Positions 25,513 through 35,998 of a stretch of 64,000 bases of DNA are shown here, in pieces. The notes beneath the pieces were generated by a model. That model was not told the origin of the DNA and did no database searches. It was given only the letters and a program-made list of their open reading frames with translations. Each line of letters begins with the position of its first letter. The first letter of the stretch is position 1. Made by a program: the position numbers and the translations under genes. The stretch lies in the NCBI RefSeq assembly GCF_004361695.1, contig NZ_SNVW01000009.1, positions 62,001-126,000 on the forward strand, written 5' to 3'. The stretch is from Curtobacterium flaccumfaciens (GTDB lineage Bacteria > Actinomycetota > Actinomycetes > Actinomycetales > Microbacteriaceae).

Positions 25513-26570
25513 CCCGCTACGTGCTCGCCCGGATCGGGCAGGCCGTGCTCGTGCTCTGGGCGGCCTGGACGATCTCGTTCTTCGTCCTCTACGTGCTGCC
25601 GAGCGACCCGGCGCGGATCATGCTCGGTCCCGACGCCACCGACGTCACGGCGGCGCAGCTCGACGCGCTCCGGCACCGGTACGGACTCGACCAGCCCGTG
25701 CTCGTGCAGTACGTGCAGCACCTCGGGTCGCTGCTGACCGGCGACCTCGGTCGGTCCATCGGCGTCGGCCGCCCGGTCACCGAGGTGATCGGCGAAGCGG
25801 TCGGCCCCACGGTGCAGATCGCCGTCGCCGGACTGCTGCTCGCGGTCGTGTTCGGCGGAGGCCTGGCGGTGCTGGCGACCTGGACGCGGAACCGTGCGTT
25901 CGGCCAGTTCCTCCTCTCGCTGCCCCCGATCGGCGTCGCCGTCCCCGGGTTCTGGTTCGCGCTCCTGCTCGTGCAGTGGTTCTCGTTCGGACTCCACGTC
26001 TTCCCGGCGTTCGGCGGCGAGGGGCCGGCGTCCGTCGTCCTGCCCGCGATCACCCTCGCGCTGCCGACCGGGGCGACGATCGCCCAGCTGCTGTCGAAGT
26101 CGCTCGTGCAGACGCTCCGCGAGCCGTACGTCGACACCGCCTACGCCAAGGGTGCGGGTCGCTGGCGCGTGCAGCTCCGGCACGCGCTGCGGAACGCCGC
26201 ACTGCCGGCGCTGACCGTCACCGGGCTCATCGTCGGGCAGCTGTTCTCCGGCACCGTCGTGACCGAGACCGTGTTCTCACGCCCGGGGCTCGGCCGTGTC
26301 ACCGCGACCGCCGTGCAGGGCCAGGACATCCCCGTCGTCCAGGGCATCGTGCTCGTCGCGGCGGCGGTCTTCGTCGTCGCGAACCTCGTCGTCGACCTGG
26401 TGTACCCGCTGCTCGACCCGCGCGTCGTCCTGGCCGGCAGCCGTCGGCGGCTCCGCGAGCAGGACGGCGCGGGCGCCGGGACGACGCCGGGCGCGACCGC
26501 CGGGTCCACCACGACGCCGGGCGCGACCCCCGGGTCCACCACGACCGCACCCCAGGGAGCCCCCGCATGA
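25509..26570 (+). CDS. Dpp/Opp-type ABC transporter permease 1 (DppB-like)
   Basis: Encodes 353 residues. The start YVLARIGQAVLVLWAAWTIS and the six-helix topology, with the EAA loop in YVDTAYAKGAGRWRVQLRHA (ATPase contact) and RPGLGRVTATAVQGQDIPVV, are typical of the first permease of peptide/nickel importers. The C-terminal tail (about 320-353) is a Gly/Thr/Pro repeat encoded by two 30-base direct repeats (26481-26510 and 26511-26540) and is not part of the family. It starts within the stop of the preceding LLM gene. Confidence 0.92.
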   Translation: MTRYVLARIGQAVLVLWAAWTISFFVLYVLPSDPARIMLGPDATDVTAAQLDALRHRYGLDQPVLVQYVQHLGSLLTGDLGRSIGVGRPVTEVIGEAVGPTVQIAVAGLLLAVVFGGGLAVLATWTRNRAFGQFLLSLPPIGVAVPGFWFALLLVQWFSFGLHVFPAFGGEGPASVVLPAITLALPTGATIAQLLSKSLVQTLREPYVDTAYAKGAGRWRVQLRHALRNAALPALTVTGLIVGQLFSGTVVTETVFSRPGLGRVTATAVQGQDIPVVQGIVLVAAAVFVVANLVVDLVYPLLDPRVVLAGSRRRLREQDGAGAGTTPGATAGSTTTPGATPGSTTTAPQGAPA

Positions 26571-27478
26571 CCGACACCACCCAGCTCGCCCTCGGCCGCC
26601 CCGGCGTGCTCGTCGCCGACGGTGTCCCCGGCTCGCCCGGCGTCCGCAGTGGGGCGACCGCGGCGCTCCGCACCCTCGCCGCCCGCCCGACCCTGACCGT
26701 GGCTGCCGTCTGGCTCGCCCTGGTCGTCCTCGCCGCGGTGCTGCCGGGCGTCCTCACGCACCACGACCCGCTGGCCGCCGACCCCGCCGCGAAGCTCACC
26801 GCGCCGGACGCCGCGCACTGGTTCGGGACCGACCAGCTCGGCCGCGACCTGTACTCCCGGGTCGTGCACGGCACCGCACTCACGCTGCAGGCCGCGGTCC
26901 TCGCGATCGTCATCGGCCTGGTGGGCGGGTCGGTCGTCGGACTCGTCGCCGGGTTCGTCGGCGGGGTCGTGGACACCGTCCTCATGCGCCTGGCCGACGT
27001 CCTGCTCGCGATCCCGAGTCTGCTGCTCTCGCTGACGATCGTCACCGTGCTCGGCTTCGGCACCGTCAACGTCGCCGTGGCGGTCGGCGTCGCGAGCATC
27101 GCCACCATCGCCCGGATCATGCGGTCCGAGGTCGTCCGGGTCCGCACCGCGGCGTTCGTCGAGGCGGCGTCGGCGAACGGGAACCGCTGGTGGCGCGTGC
27201 TGGCCGTGCACGTCCTGCCGAACGCGGCCGGCCCCGTCGTCGTCCTCGCCGCGCTCGAGTTCGGCACGGCGATCCTCGCCGTCTCGAGCCTGAGCTTCCT
27301 CGGCTACGGTGCCCAGCCGCCGGCTCCGGAGTGGGGGTCGCTCGTCTCGACCGGCCGCGACTTCATCGCCACCTCGTGGTGGCTGACCACCATCCCGGGT
27401 CTCGTCATCGCGGTCACGGTCCTCGCCGGCAACCGCATCGCACGGGCCCTCGACACCGAACGGCGGGCCGTCCGATGA
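26567..27478 (+). CDS. Dpp/Opp-type ABC transporter permease 2 (DppC-like)
   Basis: Encodes 303 residues with six helices. HWFGTDQLGRDLYSRVVHGT is the hallmark of DppC-type subunits, as is the EAA loop region FVEAASANGNRWWRVLAVHV and the FLGYGAQPPAPEWGSLVSTG segment before the last helix. It forms the channel with the DppB-like subunit in the cytoplasmic membrane. The ATG overlaps the previous stop and the stop overlaps the ATPase start. Confidence 0.93.
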   Translation: MTDTTQLALGRPGVLVADGVPGSPGVRSGATAALRTLAARPTLTVAAVWLALVVLAAVLPGVLTHHDPLAADPAAKLTAPDAAHWFGTDQLGRDLYSRVVHGTALTLQAAVLAIVIGLVGGSVVGLVAGFVGGVVDTVLMRLADVLLAIPSLLLSLTIVTVLGFGTVNVAVAVGVASIATIARIMRSEVVRVRTAAFVEAASANGNRWWRVLAVHVLPNAAGPVVVLAALEFGTAILAVSSLSFLGYGAQPPAPEWGSLVSTGRDFIATSWWLTTIPGLVIAVTVLAGNRIARALDTERRAVR

Positions 27479-28260
27479 GCCTCCTCAGCATCCGCGACCT
27501 GACGGTCGCCTACGGTCGCGGCCGAGCCACACGCACCGCGCTGCACGGGATCTCGCTCGACGTCGGTCGCGGGGAACGCGTCGCGATCGTCGGCGAGTCC
27601 GGTTCGGGCAAGTCGACGACGGCGCACGCAGTCCTCCGGCTCCTGCCCGCAGCGGCAGCCCTGACTGGAGGCACGGTGCGGCTCTCCGGGGCGGCCGCCG
27701 GTACCGCGGACCTCGACCTGGTCACCGCGTCCGACGCCGCCGTGCGCTCGGTGCGCGGGCTGCGGATCGGGTTCGTCCCGCAGGACCCCACCGTCTCGCT
27801 CAACCCGGTGACCCGGATCGGCACCCAGGTCGCCGAGGTGCTCCGGATCCACGGGCTCGCCACGCGCGCCGAGGCCGCGGACCGGGCCGTCGAGGAGCTC
27901 CGTCGCGCCGGCATCGACCGCCCGGAGCTCCGTGCGCGGCAGTACCCGCACGAGCTGTCCGGCGGCATGCGACAGCGCGTCCTCATCGCGATCGCGCTCA
28001 TCGGCGACCCGGAGCTGCTCGTCGCCGACGAGCCGACGAGCGCCCTCGACGTCACCGTGCAGCGGACGATCCTCGACCACCTCGACCGACTCGTCGCCGA
28101 GCGCGGCACGAGCGTCCTCTTCATCACGCACGACCTCGGGGTCGCCGCCGACCGGGCCGACCGCATCGTCGTGATGTCCGAGGGGCGGATCGTCGAGCAG
28201 GGCACACCCGCCGAGGTGCTCGACGCACCCCGCGAGGCGTACACGCGTGCACTGATCTGA
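27475..28260 (+). CDS. Dpp/Opp-type ABC transporter ATP-binding protein (DppD-like)
   Basis: Encodes 261 residues. Walker [10 protein letters not shown] (about 41), Q-loop FVPQDPTVSLNP, signature LSGGMRQR, Walker B LLVADEPTSALDVT and the H-loop FITHDLGV are intact. The C-terminal extension usual in DppD, with its oligopeptide-transport Cys-rich part, is absent, since the protein stops soon after APREAYTRALI. Bases 27663-27681 resemble the left arm of palindromic family A inside the coding sequence (TGGTVRLSG), so part of this loop may derive from the element. Confidence 0.92.
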   Translation: MSLLSIRDLTVAYGRGRATRTALHGISLDVGRGERVAIVGESGSGKSTTAHAVLRLLPAAAALTGGTVRLSGAAAGTADLDLVTASDAAVRSVRGLRIGFVPQDPTVSLNPVTRIGTQVAEVLRIHGLATRAEAADRAVEELRRAGIDRPELRARQYPHELSGGMRQRVLIAIALIGDPELLVADEPTSALDVTVQRTILDHLDRLVAERGTSVLFITHDLGVAADRADRIVVMSEGRIVEQGTPAEVLDAPREAYTRALI

Positions 28261-28281
28261 GCGGCGCCCAGTCTCGACGAC

Positions 28282-29148
28282 GTGCGCGGATCCGTGGGAG
28301 CCGCACCGCGCCTCCCGGCCGTCACCGGCACGCCCCTCGTGATCGCGACCGGACTGCGGAAGTCGTTCGACCGCGTGACCGCCGTCGACGGGGTGGACGT
28401 GACCGTCCCGCGGGGCCGGACGCTCGCGCTCGTGGGGGAGTCCGGCTCCGGGAAGTCGACGACCGCGCGCCTCGTCCTCGGACTCGAGCGACCCGACGCG
28501 GGGACCGTGCGGTTCGACGGCAGCGACGTGACGGGCGCCCGTGGCGGCACGCTCCGGGCGTACCGGCGACGCGCGCAGATCGTGCAGCAGAACCCCTACG
28601 CGGCCCTGCACCCGCGCCTGTCGGTCGGGTCGATCATCGCGGACCCGCTCGCCGCGTTCGGCGTCGGGACCCGGCGCTCCCGGCAGGCGCGCGCCGCGGA
28701 GTTGCTCGACCTCGTGGCGCTGCCCGCGTCGGCGGCGGCACGTCGACCGTCGGAGCTGTCGGGCGGCCAGCGGCAGCGCGTCGCCATCGCACGTGCGCTC
28801 GCGCTCGACCCGTCGTTCGTCGTCCTCGACGAGCCCGTCTCCGCGCTCGACGTGTCCGTCCAGGCGCAGATCCTCGACCTGCTCGCGTCGCTGCAGGAGA
28901 CGCTCGGCGTCTCGTACCTGTTCATCTCGCACGACCTCGCCGTCGTCCGGCGCATCGCCCACGAGGTGTCCGTCCTCCGGGGCGGGCGCGTCGTGGAGCA
29001 CGGCGGTGTCGCCGACGTCCTCCACCACCCGCAGCACGAGTACACCCGTGCCCTGCTCGACGCGATCCCCGGACGATCCCGGCGCGTCGCACCCGACCCC
29101 GCAGGCGTCGTCGTCGACGGCGCAGCCGCACCCGAAGGAGTCTCATGA
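28282..29148 (+). CDS. Dpp/Opp-type ABC transporter ATP-binding protein (DppF-like)
   Basis: Encodes 288 residues from GTG at 28282. Walker [11 protein letters not shown]-loop [12 protein letters not shown], signature LSGGQRQR, Walker [15 protein letters not shown] and H-loop FISHDLAV are intact. The first 19 residues ([19 protein letters not shown]) are encoded largely by a right half of palindromic family A (28303-28320). The native start may be the GTG at 28339, which begins [11 protein letters not shown]; the element may have provided an upstream start. It is 21 bases after the DppD-like gene, the only gap in this operon section. Confidence 0.9.
   Translation: MRGSVGAAPRLPAVTGTPLVIATGLRKSFDRVTAVDGVDVTVPRGRTLALVGESGSGKSTTARLVLGLERPDAGTVRFDGSDVTGARGGTLRAYRRRAQIVQQNPYAALHPRLSVGSIIADPLAAFGVGTRRSRQARAAELLDLVALPASAAARRPSELSGGQRQRVAIARALALDPSFVVLDEPVSALDVSVQAQILDLLASLQETLGVSYLFISHDLAVVRRIAHEVSVLRGGRVVEHGGVADVLHHPQHEYTRALLDAIPGRSRRVAPDPAGVVVDGAAAPEGVS
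28303..28320. repeat. Half copy of palindromic family A at a gene start
   Basis: GCACCGCGCCTCCCGGCC equals the right arm of family A copy 4 (14585-14631). No left arm is present. It falls within the presumed N-terminal codons of the second transporter ATPase. Confidence 0.75.
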
Positions 29149-30770
29149 CCATCCACCGCACCCCGATCCGTCTGGTGGCCGCGATCGCGGCCGGCACCGC
29201 GGCGGCCCTGGTGATGGCCGGCTGCTCGTCGGGCAGCACCGCGTCGTCGTCCTCGTCGTCGAAGCCCGTCGACGGCGGTTCGCTCACCTACGCCGTCGCG
29301 AACGACCCCATCACGCTGAACCCCTCGGGTGTCGGCGCCGGCAACGACACGCTCGCGATCACCCGCCAGCTCGTCGACTCGCTGCTCTGGCAGGACCCGT
29401 CGGACGGGTCGCTCAAGCCGTGGCTGGCGACGAAGTACTCGGCCAACGCGGACGCCACCGCCTTCACGTTCGACCTGCGCTCCGGCGTGACGTTCTCGGA
29501 CGGCACGGCGCTCGACGCCACGGCCGTGAAGGACACCTTCGACGACATCGCCGCCGCCGGAGCCACCAGCACCGCCGCGGCGTACTTCTCCGGGTACCAG
29601 GAGACGAAGGTCATCGACGACGACACCGTCGAGGTCGACTTCACGACGCCGAACGCCGCGTTCCCGAACGCCACCGCGTCGGTCGCGCTCGGCATCGTCG
29701 CGCCGAAGACCACCGAGACGCCGTTCGACGACCGGGCCGACGGCAAGGCCGTCATCGGGACCGGGCCGTTCACGCTGTCGTCCTACACGAAGAACACCTC
29801 CACCGTCCTCACGAAGCGGAAGGGCTACGACTGGGGTCCCGCCGCGCGGTCGAACACCGGTGCGGCGCACCTGTCCAAGGTGACGTTCCAGGTCGTCCCC
29901 GAAGCCAGCGTCCGCACCGGCAGCCTGCAGTCCGGTCAGCTCGACGCCATCAGCAGCGTGCAGCCGAGCGACGTCGACACGCTGCAGTCGCAGTACGAGC
30001 TCGTCACCCGCGCCAACCCCGGGCAGGTGTTCGGCCTCACGTTCAACCAGAAGCGCCCGCTGGTGTCCGACCTCGTCGTCCGCAAGGCGATCGCGCAGGC
30101 CGTCGATCCGAAGACCGTGCGGGACACGTCCCTGAACGACCTGTTCAAGGTCGCGAACTCGGTGCTCGGCTCGACGACCCCCGGCCACGTGGACACGTCG
30201 TCGTCGATCGAACACGACCCCGCGGCCGCAGCCGCGGCGCTGCAGGACGCCGGGTGGGAGAAGGGCTCGGACGGCATCCGCGCGAAGGACGGCAAGAAGC
30301 TGCAGCTCACGCTCATCTGGATCACGAACTTCGGGCCGAACCAGACCTCGCTCGAACTCATCCAGCAGGAGCTGAAGAAGGTCGGCATCGGCCTGACCCT
30401 CGAGAGCGGCACCGTGCCGCAGTACCTCGCCAACACCACCAGCGGCGACTGGGACCTGGCGTGGGACAACAGCTCGCGAGCCGACGGGGACGTGCTCCGC
30501 TCGAAGTTCTCGAGCGCCGGAGCACAGTCGATCGGTGCGTCCGACACCACGCTCGACGCGCTCTTCACCCAGGAGCTGTCGCAGTCCGACCCCGCCGAGC
30601 GCGCGAAGACCTTCGCGTCGATCCAGCAGCGGATCGCCTCACAGGTCGACTTCGTGCCGGTGCACGAGCTCACGAGCATCATCGCCACGGCGAAGGACGT
30701 GCACGGCATCGCGTTCGGCGCGGACACCCGGCTCGACCAGCTCACCGGCACGTGGAAGGACGCATCGTGA
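29145..30770 (+). CDS. Dpp/Opp-type ABC transporter substrate-binding lipoprotein
   Basis: Encodes 541 residues. A lipoprotein signal is clear: basic start, hydrophobic stretch, lipobox VMAGC with Cys27, then a Ser-rich linker. The mature part has the SBP_bac_5 fold signs: [40 protein letters not shown] followed by [28 protein letters not shown] and [20 protein letters not shown]. It delivers the ligand to the importer outside the membrane. By context the ligand is probably an organosulfur or other monooxygenase substrate, not a peptide. Confidence 0.93.
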   Translation: MTIHRTPIRLVAAIAAGTAAALVMAGCSSGSTASSSSSSKPVDGGSLTYAVANDPITLNPSGVGAGNDTLAITRQLVDSLLWQDPSDGSLKPWLATKYSANADATAFTFDLRSGVTFSDGTALDATAVKDTFDDIAAAGATSTAAAYFSGYQETKVIDDDTVEVDFTTPNAAFPNATASVALGIVAPKTTETPFDDRADGKAVIGTGPFTLSSYTKNTSTVLTKRKGYDWGPAARSNTGAAHLSKVTFQVVPEASVRTGSLQSGQLDAISSVQPSDVDTLQSQYELVTRANPGQVFGLTFNQKRPLVSDLVVRKAIAQAVDPKTVRDTSLNDLFKVANSVLGSTTPGHVDTSSSIEHDPAAAAAALQDAGWEKGSDGIRAKDGKKLQLTLIWITNFGPNQTSLELIQQELKKVGIGLTLESGTVPQYLANTTSGDWDLAWDNSSRADGDVLRSKFSSAGAQSIGASDTTLDALFTQELSQSDPAERAKTFASIQQRIASQVDFVPVHELTSIIATAKDVHGIAFGADTRLDQLTGTWKDAS

Positions 30771-31945
30771 GCGGCCCCCTCGAGCCGCGGGCGGTCCCGC
30801 TGTCGATCCTCGATCTCGCGCCGGTGTCGGCGGGCTCCACCGCCGCGGCCGCTCTGCGCAACACCGTCGACCTCGCCAGGCGCGCCGAGCAGGCCGGGTA
30901 CGCCCGGTACTGGCTCGCCGAGCACCACCTCAACTCCGGGGTGGCCGGCAGCGCGCCGACCATCGTGATCGGGGCGGTGGCCGGCGCGACCTCGACGATC
31001 CGGGTCGGGAGCGCCGCGACGCTCGTCGGCAACGTCCGGGGGCTGCAGATCGCCGAGACCTTCGGCACCCTCGCCGCGCTCTACGGGCCGCGGATCGACC
31101 TCGGGCTCGGGCGCTCGGGTGCGCCGGCCCCCGGCACCCCGAAGTCCCCGTCGCTCGCGCCGCGCGAGGACGAGGTCGTCGACGGTCTCCTCATCCCGGC
31201 GCCGTTCGACTTCCGGATCGCGCCCGGCAGTCGGTTCGCACTGCAGGGGGAGCTGCTCGGCCGGGTGCCCGGCGACGTGGACCGGTTCGAGGGAGAGCTC
31301 GACCTCATCCGTGAGCTGTTCGCCGGCACGTGGTCGCGGGACGGCACGGTCGTCGAGGCCCCGCCCGCCGCCGGAGCACCCGTCGAGCTGTGGATCCACG
31401 GCTCGACCGGCGGCGCGAGTGCCCGTGCGGCGGGTGCGCTCGGACTGCCGTACGGCGCGAACTACCACACGTCCCCGGGCACGGTGCTGGCGTCGGTGCA
31501 GGCGTACCGAGATGCCTTCCGCCCGGGAGTCCTCGACGCCCCGCACGTCATCGTCTCGGCGGACGTGGTCGTCGGCCGCACCGCCGCGGAGGCCGCGGAG
31601 CTCGCCCTCGGCTACGGCCAGTGGGTGCACTCGATCCGCTCCGGGGTCGGGGCGATCGAGTACCCGACGCCGGCATGGGCGCGGGAGCACCCGCTCGCCG
31701 CCGCCGACGAGGCCTCGGTCGCGGATCGTCTCGCGACCCGGTTCGTCGGCGACGCGGGGTCGGTGGCGGACCAACTCGAGACGCTGCAGCGCGTGACCGG
31801 AGCGGACGAGCTGCTCGTCACGACGATCACGCACGACCACGAGGCGCGGGTGCGTTCGTACGAGTTGCTCGCGGAGGAGTGGGCGGCGCGCGCGTCGTCG
31901 CCCGCCGCGGCGTCGCCCGGTGCGGCGGAGGCTGCGGTGGGCTGA
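30767..31945 (+). CDS. MsnO8-like LLM class oxidoreductase
   Basis: Encodes 392 residues. The N-terminal VPLSILDLAPVSAGSTAAAA, YARYWLAEHHLNSGVAGSAP, TSTIRVGSAATLVGNVRGLQ and YGPRIDLGLGRSG follow the pattern of the MsnO8 group of luciferase-like proteins. The GTG overlaps the stop of the binding protein, so it is the last gene of the operon. The tail is Ala/Ser-rich. It ends 41 bases before the family B repeat array. Confidence 0.88.
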   Translation: MSGPLEPRAVPLSILDLAPVSAGSTAAAALRNTVDLARRAEQAGYARYWLAEHHLNSGVAGSAPTIVIGAVAGATSTIRVGSAATLVGNVRGLQIAETFGTLAALYGPRIDLGLGRSGAPAPGTPKSPSLAPREDEVVDGLLIPAPFDFRIAPGSRFALQGELLGRVPGDVDRFEGELDLIRELFAGTWSRDGTVVEAPPAAGAPVELWIHGSTGGASARAAGALGLPYGANYHTSPGTVLASVQAYRDAFRPGVLDAPHVIVSADVVVGRTAAEAAELALGYGQWVHSIRSGVGAIEYPTPAWAREHPLAAADEASVADRLATRFVGDAGSVADQLETLQRVTGADELLVTTITHDHEARVRSYELLAEEWAARASSPAAASPGAAEAAVG

Positions 31946-31985
31946 CGCGGCTGTCCTTGCGTGTGCGTGTTCCGACGTCCCACGA

Positions 31986-32341
31986 GTCGATCGACTCGTG
32001 GGACGTCGTTCGTTGCGCACGCATCCGGTGCGTGTGCATGGTGCGACGTTGCGCGTGTCGATCGACTGGTGGGGTGTCGTTCGTTGCGTGTGCATGGTGC
32101 GACACGGCCGGCGTCGTACGACGTACGTGTTGTCGTTGCCCCGCGTCCGCGACGGTGCGCGCGTGCATGGTGCGACTCCGTCGACGTCGTACGACGTGCG
32201 CGTTGTCGCTGCCCCGCGTCCGCGATGGTGCGCGTGTGCACGGTGCGACTCCGTTGACGTCGTACGACGTACGCGTTGTCGTTGCCCCGCGTTCGCGATG
32301 GTGCGCGTGTGCACGGTGCGACTCCGTCGACGTCGTACGAC
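31986..32341. repeat. Palindromic array, family B (six units, 73-bp period)
   Basis: GTCGTACGAC occurs at 32113, 32186, 32259 and 32332, each exactly 73 bases after the last. Two related GTCGATCGAC palindromes at 31986 and 32057 precede them. Units share TTGTCG(T/C)TGCCCCGCG, GGTGCG and GTGCGACTCCGT(C/T)GAC. The array fills most of the 540 bases between the convergent LLM and binding-protein genes. The bases after it (32350-32470) hold degenerate GCACGCACGAC repeats. No gene is visible in the gap. Confidence 0.9.
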
Positions 32342-32485
32342 TGCGACGGTGTCGTTCGGCGTCGGGACGCCCGCGCCCCCACGCCCGCACCCGCACGCAC
32401 GACACCCCGCACGCACGACGCCCTCCCACGCACGACACCCCCGCGGCCAGGACGGCCACGGGGGTGTCGGACAGGGCGTGCGGGG

Positions 32486-33535
<1,050 letters not shown>

Positions 33536-33560
33536 GGTTCTCCTGAGGGTGGGGGGATGG

Positions 33561-34334
33561 TCAGCGGACGCGGGACAGGAAGTCCCGCGTGCGCGGGTGC
33601 TGCGGGTCGTCGATGAGCTGCTCGGGCGGCCCCTGCTCGACGACGCGGCCGTGGTCGAGGAACACCACGTGGTCGGCGACCTCGCGGGCGAACGCGACCT
33701 CGTGCGTGACGATGACGAGCGTGGTGCCGGACTCGGCGAGTGCCCGGATGACGCCGAGCACCTCGCCGACGAGTTCCGGGTCGAGCGCCGAGGTGGGCTC
33801 GTCGAGCAGCACCACCGACGGTTCGAGCGCGAGCGCACGGGCGATGGCCACGCGCTGCTGCTGTCCGCCGGAGAGCTGCCGCGGTCGGGTGTCGGCGCGG
33901 TCCCCGAGGCCGACGCGGTCGAGCAGCTCCCGGGCGCGTGCACGAGCGGTGGCACGGTCGACGCCGGCGGCGATCGGCCCCTCGGCGACGTTCTCGAGCG
34001 CGGTGAGGTGCGGGAACAGGTTGAAGTGCTGGAACACGAACCCGATCCGGGAGCGCTGCCGCAGGATGAGCCGTTCGGGCAGTTCCCTGTACCGGTGGAG
34101 CCCGTCACGCCCGGTGCGGACGCGGACGCCGATGGTCTCGCCGCCGACGGTCACGACGCCGCGGTCGAGCGGCTCGAGGTGGTTGATCGCCCGGAGCAGC
34201 GTGGACTTGCCCGACCCGGACGGGCCGAGGACCGCGGTGACGCTGCCGGCGGGGAGTGCGAGGTCGATCCCGTCGACCACGACGTTCTCGCCGAAGGCCT
34301 TGACGGCACCGTGGATGCCGATCGCCGCGCCCAT
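33561..34334 (-). CDS. Polar amino-acid ABC transporter ATP-binding protein (GlnQ-like)
   Basis: Encodes 257 residues. Walker A GPSGSGKST, Q-loop FVFQHFNLFPHLT, signature LSGGQQQR, Walker B VVLLDEPTSALDPE and H-loop IVTHEV are intact, and the MTALENV-like HLTALENV is typical of the polar amino-acid group. Its ATG overlaps the permease stop (ATGA). A 25-base gap separates it from the binding protein. Confidence 0.93.
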   Translation of the reverse strand: MGAAIGIHGAVKAFGENVVVDGIDLALPAGSVTAVLGPSGSGKSTLLRAINHLEPLDRGVVTVGGETIGVRVRTGRDGLHRYRELPERLILRQRSRIGFVFQHFNLFPHLTALENVAEGPIAAGVDRATARARARELLDRVGLGDRADTRPRQLSGGQQQRVAIARALALEPSVVLLDEPTSALDPELVGEVLGVIRALAESGTTLVIVTHEVAFAREVADHVVFLDHGRVVEQGPPEQLIDDPQHPRTRDFLSRVR

Positions 34335-35446
34335 CAGACGGCCCGGTCGTTCGTGGTCGAGGTGCCGGACGCGACCGCCCGCGCTGCCGCTGCGGCCTGC
34401 GCGCGGCGATCCGCGCCTCCAGGCCCGCCGTCGGAACCGGGCGGACCGCCGCGCCGCACCGCCGTGCGCACCCGCTGCCAGGGTGTCGGCGGCAACGCCC
34501 GGACGGAACCGCGGGCCGTCCACCGCTCGACGTAGTACTGCACGATCGACACCGCGCTGGTGAGCACGAGGTACCAGATCGTGGCGACGACGAGCAGCGG
34601 GATGATGTCCGTCGGGTAGGTGCTCGACAGGTTCTGCACGACGCCGAACAGGTCGAGCAGCGAGACGTAGAAGAGCAGCGACGAGGCCTTGAGCAGGCCG
34701 ACGACCTGGTTGACGAACGCCGGCACGATGGACCGCAGCGCCTGCGGCAGGATCACGCGGACGAACTGTCGCCGACGGGGGAGGCCGAGTGCCTGCGCGG
34801 CCTCGTGCTGCCCGTGGTCGACAGCGAGCACACCGGCGCGGACGATCTCCGACGCGTAGGCGATCTCGCTGAGGCTCAGCCCGATCACGCCGATCGCCAG
34901 GTCGCCGAGGACGTTGGCGGTCGGCACCTCGAACTGCGGCCCGAAGGGGATCCCGATGCCGATGGTCGGGTACAGCGACCCGAGGTTGTACAGGAAGACG
35001 AGCACGAGGATGAGCGGCACCGACCGGAACAGCCACACGTACCCCCACGCGAGTCCGGACAGCACCGGGTTCCGTGAGAGCCGTGCGATCGCGACGACCA
35101 CACCGCCGGCGAAGCTGATCACCGCGCTCAGCGCCGTCGCCGTCAGCGTCAGCTGCAGTCCGGTGAGGACGGCCGGGCTGAACAGCCACTTGCCGACGGC
35201 GGGCCAGCCCCACTGCTCGTTCGTGAAGAGCGTCTCGACGAAGTTCAGCAGCACGACGAGCACGAGGGCCGCGGCGATCCACCGCAGCGGGTGGCGCAGC
35301 GGCACGACGGGGCGGTCGAGTGCGGCGCGTCCGGCCGCGTCGATGGTCGCGTCCTCCGGCCTGGAGGCGCGGTGCGCGTCGTCCGCTCGGCTTCCGGTTC
35401 CGACGCCGGTCGCGCTGCGTCCGGGTGCCTCGGTGATCTCGGTCAT
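34334..35446 (-). CDS. Polar amino-acid ABC transporter permease
   Basis: Encodes 370 residues. The membrane core, about 60-330, has the His/Glu/Gln/Arg/opine permease pattern: GLQLTLTATALSAVISFAGG, WLFRSVPLILVLVFLYNLGS, EIAYASEIVRAGVLAVDHGQ and EAAQALGLPRRRQFVRVILP with QALRSIVPAFVNQVVGLLK after it. Both hydrophilic ends are unusual: the N-terminal residues about 20-30 are encoded by a half copy of palindromic family A (35358-35384) and the Gly/Pro-rich C-terminus by another (34411-34425). It is the first gene of the three-gene operon. Confidence 0.9.
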   Translation of the reverse strand: MTEITEAPGRSATGVGTGSRADDAHRASRPEDATIDAAGRAALDRPVVPLRHPLRWIAAALVLVVLLNFVETLFTNEQWGWPAVGKWLFSPAVLTGLQLTLTATALSAVISFAGGVVVAIARLSRNPVLSGLAWGYVWLFRSVPLILVLVFLYNLGSLYPTIGIGIPFGPQFEVPTANVLGDLAIGVIGLSLSEIAYASEIVRAGVLAVDHGQHEAAQALGLPRRRQFVRVILPQALRSIVPAFVNQVVGLLKASSLLFYVSLLDLFGVVQNLSSTYPTDIIPLLVVATIWYLVLTSAVSIVQYYVERWTARGSVRALPPTPWQRVRTAVRRGGPPGSDGGPGGADRRAQAAAAARAVASGTSTTNDRAV

Positions 35447-35563
35447 GCGGCGACGGTAGAAGGGGTCGGCTGCCCCGACAACGCCGTCCGCAACACTCCG
35501 GCACGCGGCGGAACACGACGTCACGGGGGCGTCGTCGATGACGTTCCGTGACGCGGGCGGGCG

Positions 35564-35633
35564 CTGTCCTGACGATGCCCGCTCGGGTCGCTGTCCTGAC
35601 GGTGCCCGCTCGGTCACTGTCCCGACGTTGCGG
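35564..35633. repeat. Tandem repeat of about 27 bp (three units)
   Basis: CTGTCCTGACG(A/G)TGCCCGCTCGG starts at 35564 and 35591, with a partial third copy (CTGTCCCGACGTTGCGG) at 35617. The array lies in the 207-base region between the divergent permease and DUF4287 genes, just upstream of the TACTGT hexamer of the latter, and might be regulatory. Confidence 0.7.
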
Positions 35634-35653
35634 GGCGCGCTACTGTGACGCGC

Positions 35654-35902
35654 ATGACCGCACACCGTGTGACCGCTCCGGAGCCGCCGGCCGACGGCGT
35701 CACGCCGAAGGGGCCGGCGTCGTACTTCCCGAGCATCGAGAAGACGTACGGGCGTCCGGTGCAGGAGTGGCTCGACCTCGTGGCCGACCGGCTCGACGAC
35801 CACCAGCACATGGAGGTCGTCGTGTGGCTGAAGTCGGAGCACGGCCTGGGTCACGGTCACGCGAACGCCCTCGTCGCGTACGTCCGGCACGCGCTGGCCT
35901 GA
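35654..35902 (+). CDS. DUF4287 domain protein
   Basis: Encodes 82 residues. GPASYFPSIEKTYGRPVQEW, then LKSEHGLGHGHANALVAYVR, is the DUF4287 signature. The family is small, soluble and of unknown function. The ATG lies seven bases after TACTGT (35641-35646), suggesting a leaderless transcript. It precedes a toxin-antitoxin pair, but has its own promoter. Confidence 0.85.
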   Translation: MTAHRVTAPEPPADGVTPKGPASYFPSIEKTYGRPVQEWLDLVADRLDDHQHMEVVVWLKSEHGLGHGHANALVAYVRHALA

Positions 35903-35937
35903 TCGGCACGCCTTCCGCCTGTTCGTGGTCGTCATCA

Positions 35938-35987
35938 GGTTGACACGGTTGTCGTCCCCGCGAGACAATCGGTTGACACGGTTGACA
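35938..35987 (+). promoter_or_regulatory. Promoter and direct-repeat operator of the toxin-antitoxin pair
   Basis: TTGACA (35940-35945) and GACAAT (35964-35969) are 18 bases apart, a good sigma-70-type promoter. GGTTGACACGGTTG occurs at 35938-35951 and again at 35971-35984, 33 bases (about three helical turns) apart, and a further TTGACA follows. The repeats cover the -35 and the start point, as expected for autorepression by the antitoxin. Confidence 0.65.
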
Positions 35988-35998
35988 GGAGGCCGAAC

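Noticed and set aside
31986..32341. CRISPR array at 32 kb
   Set aside because: The period is constant but the intervening sequences are similar to each other and not unique spacers, and no cas genes are present.
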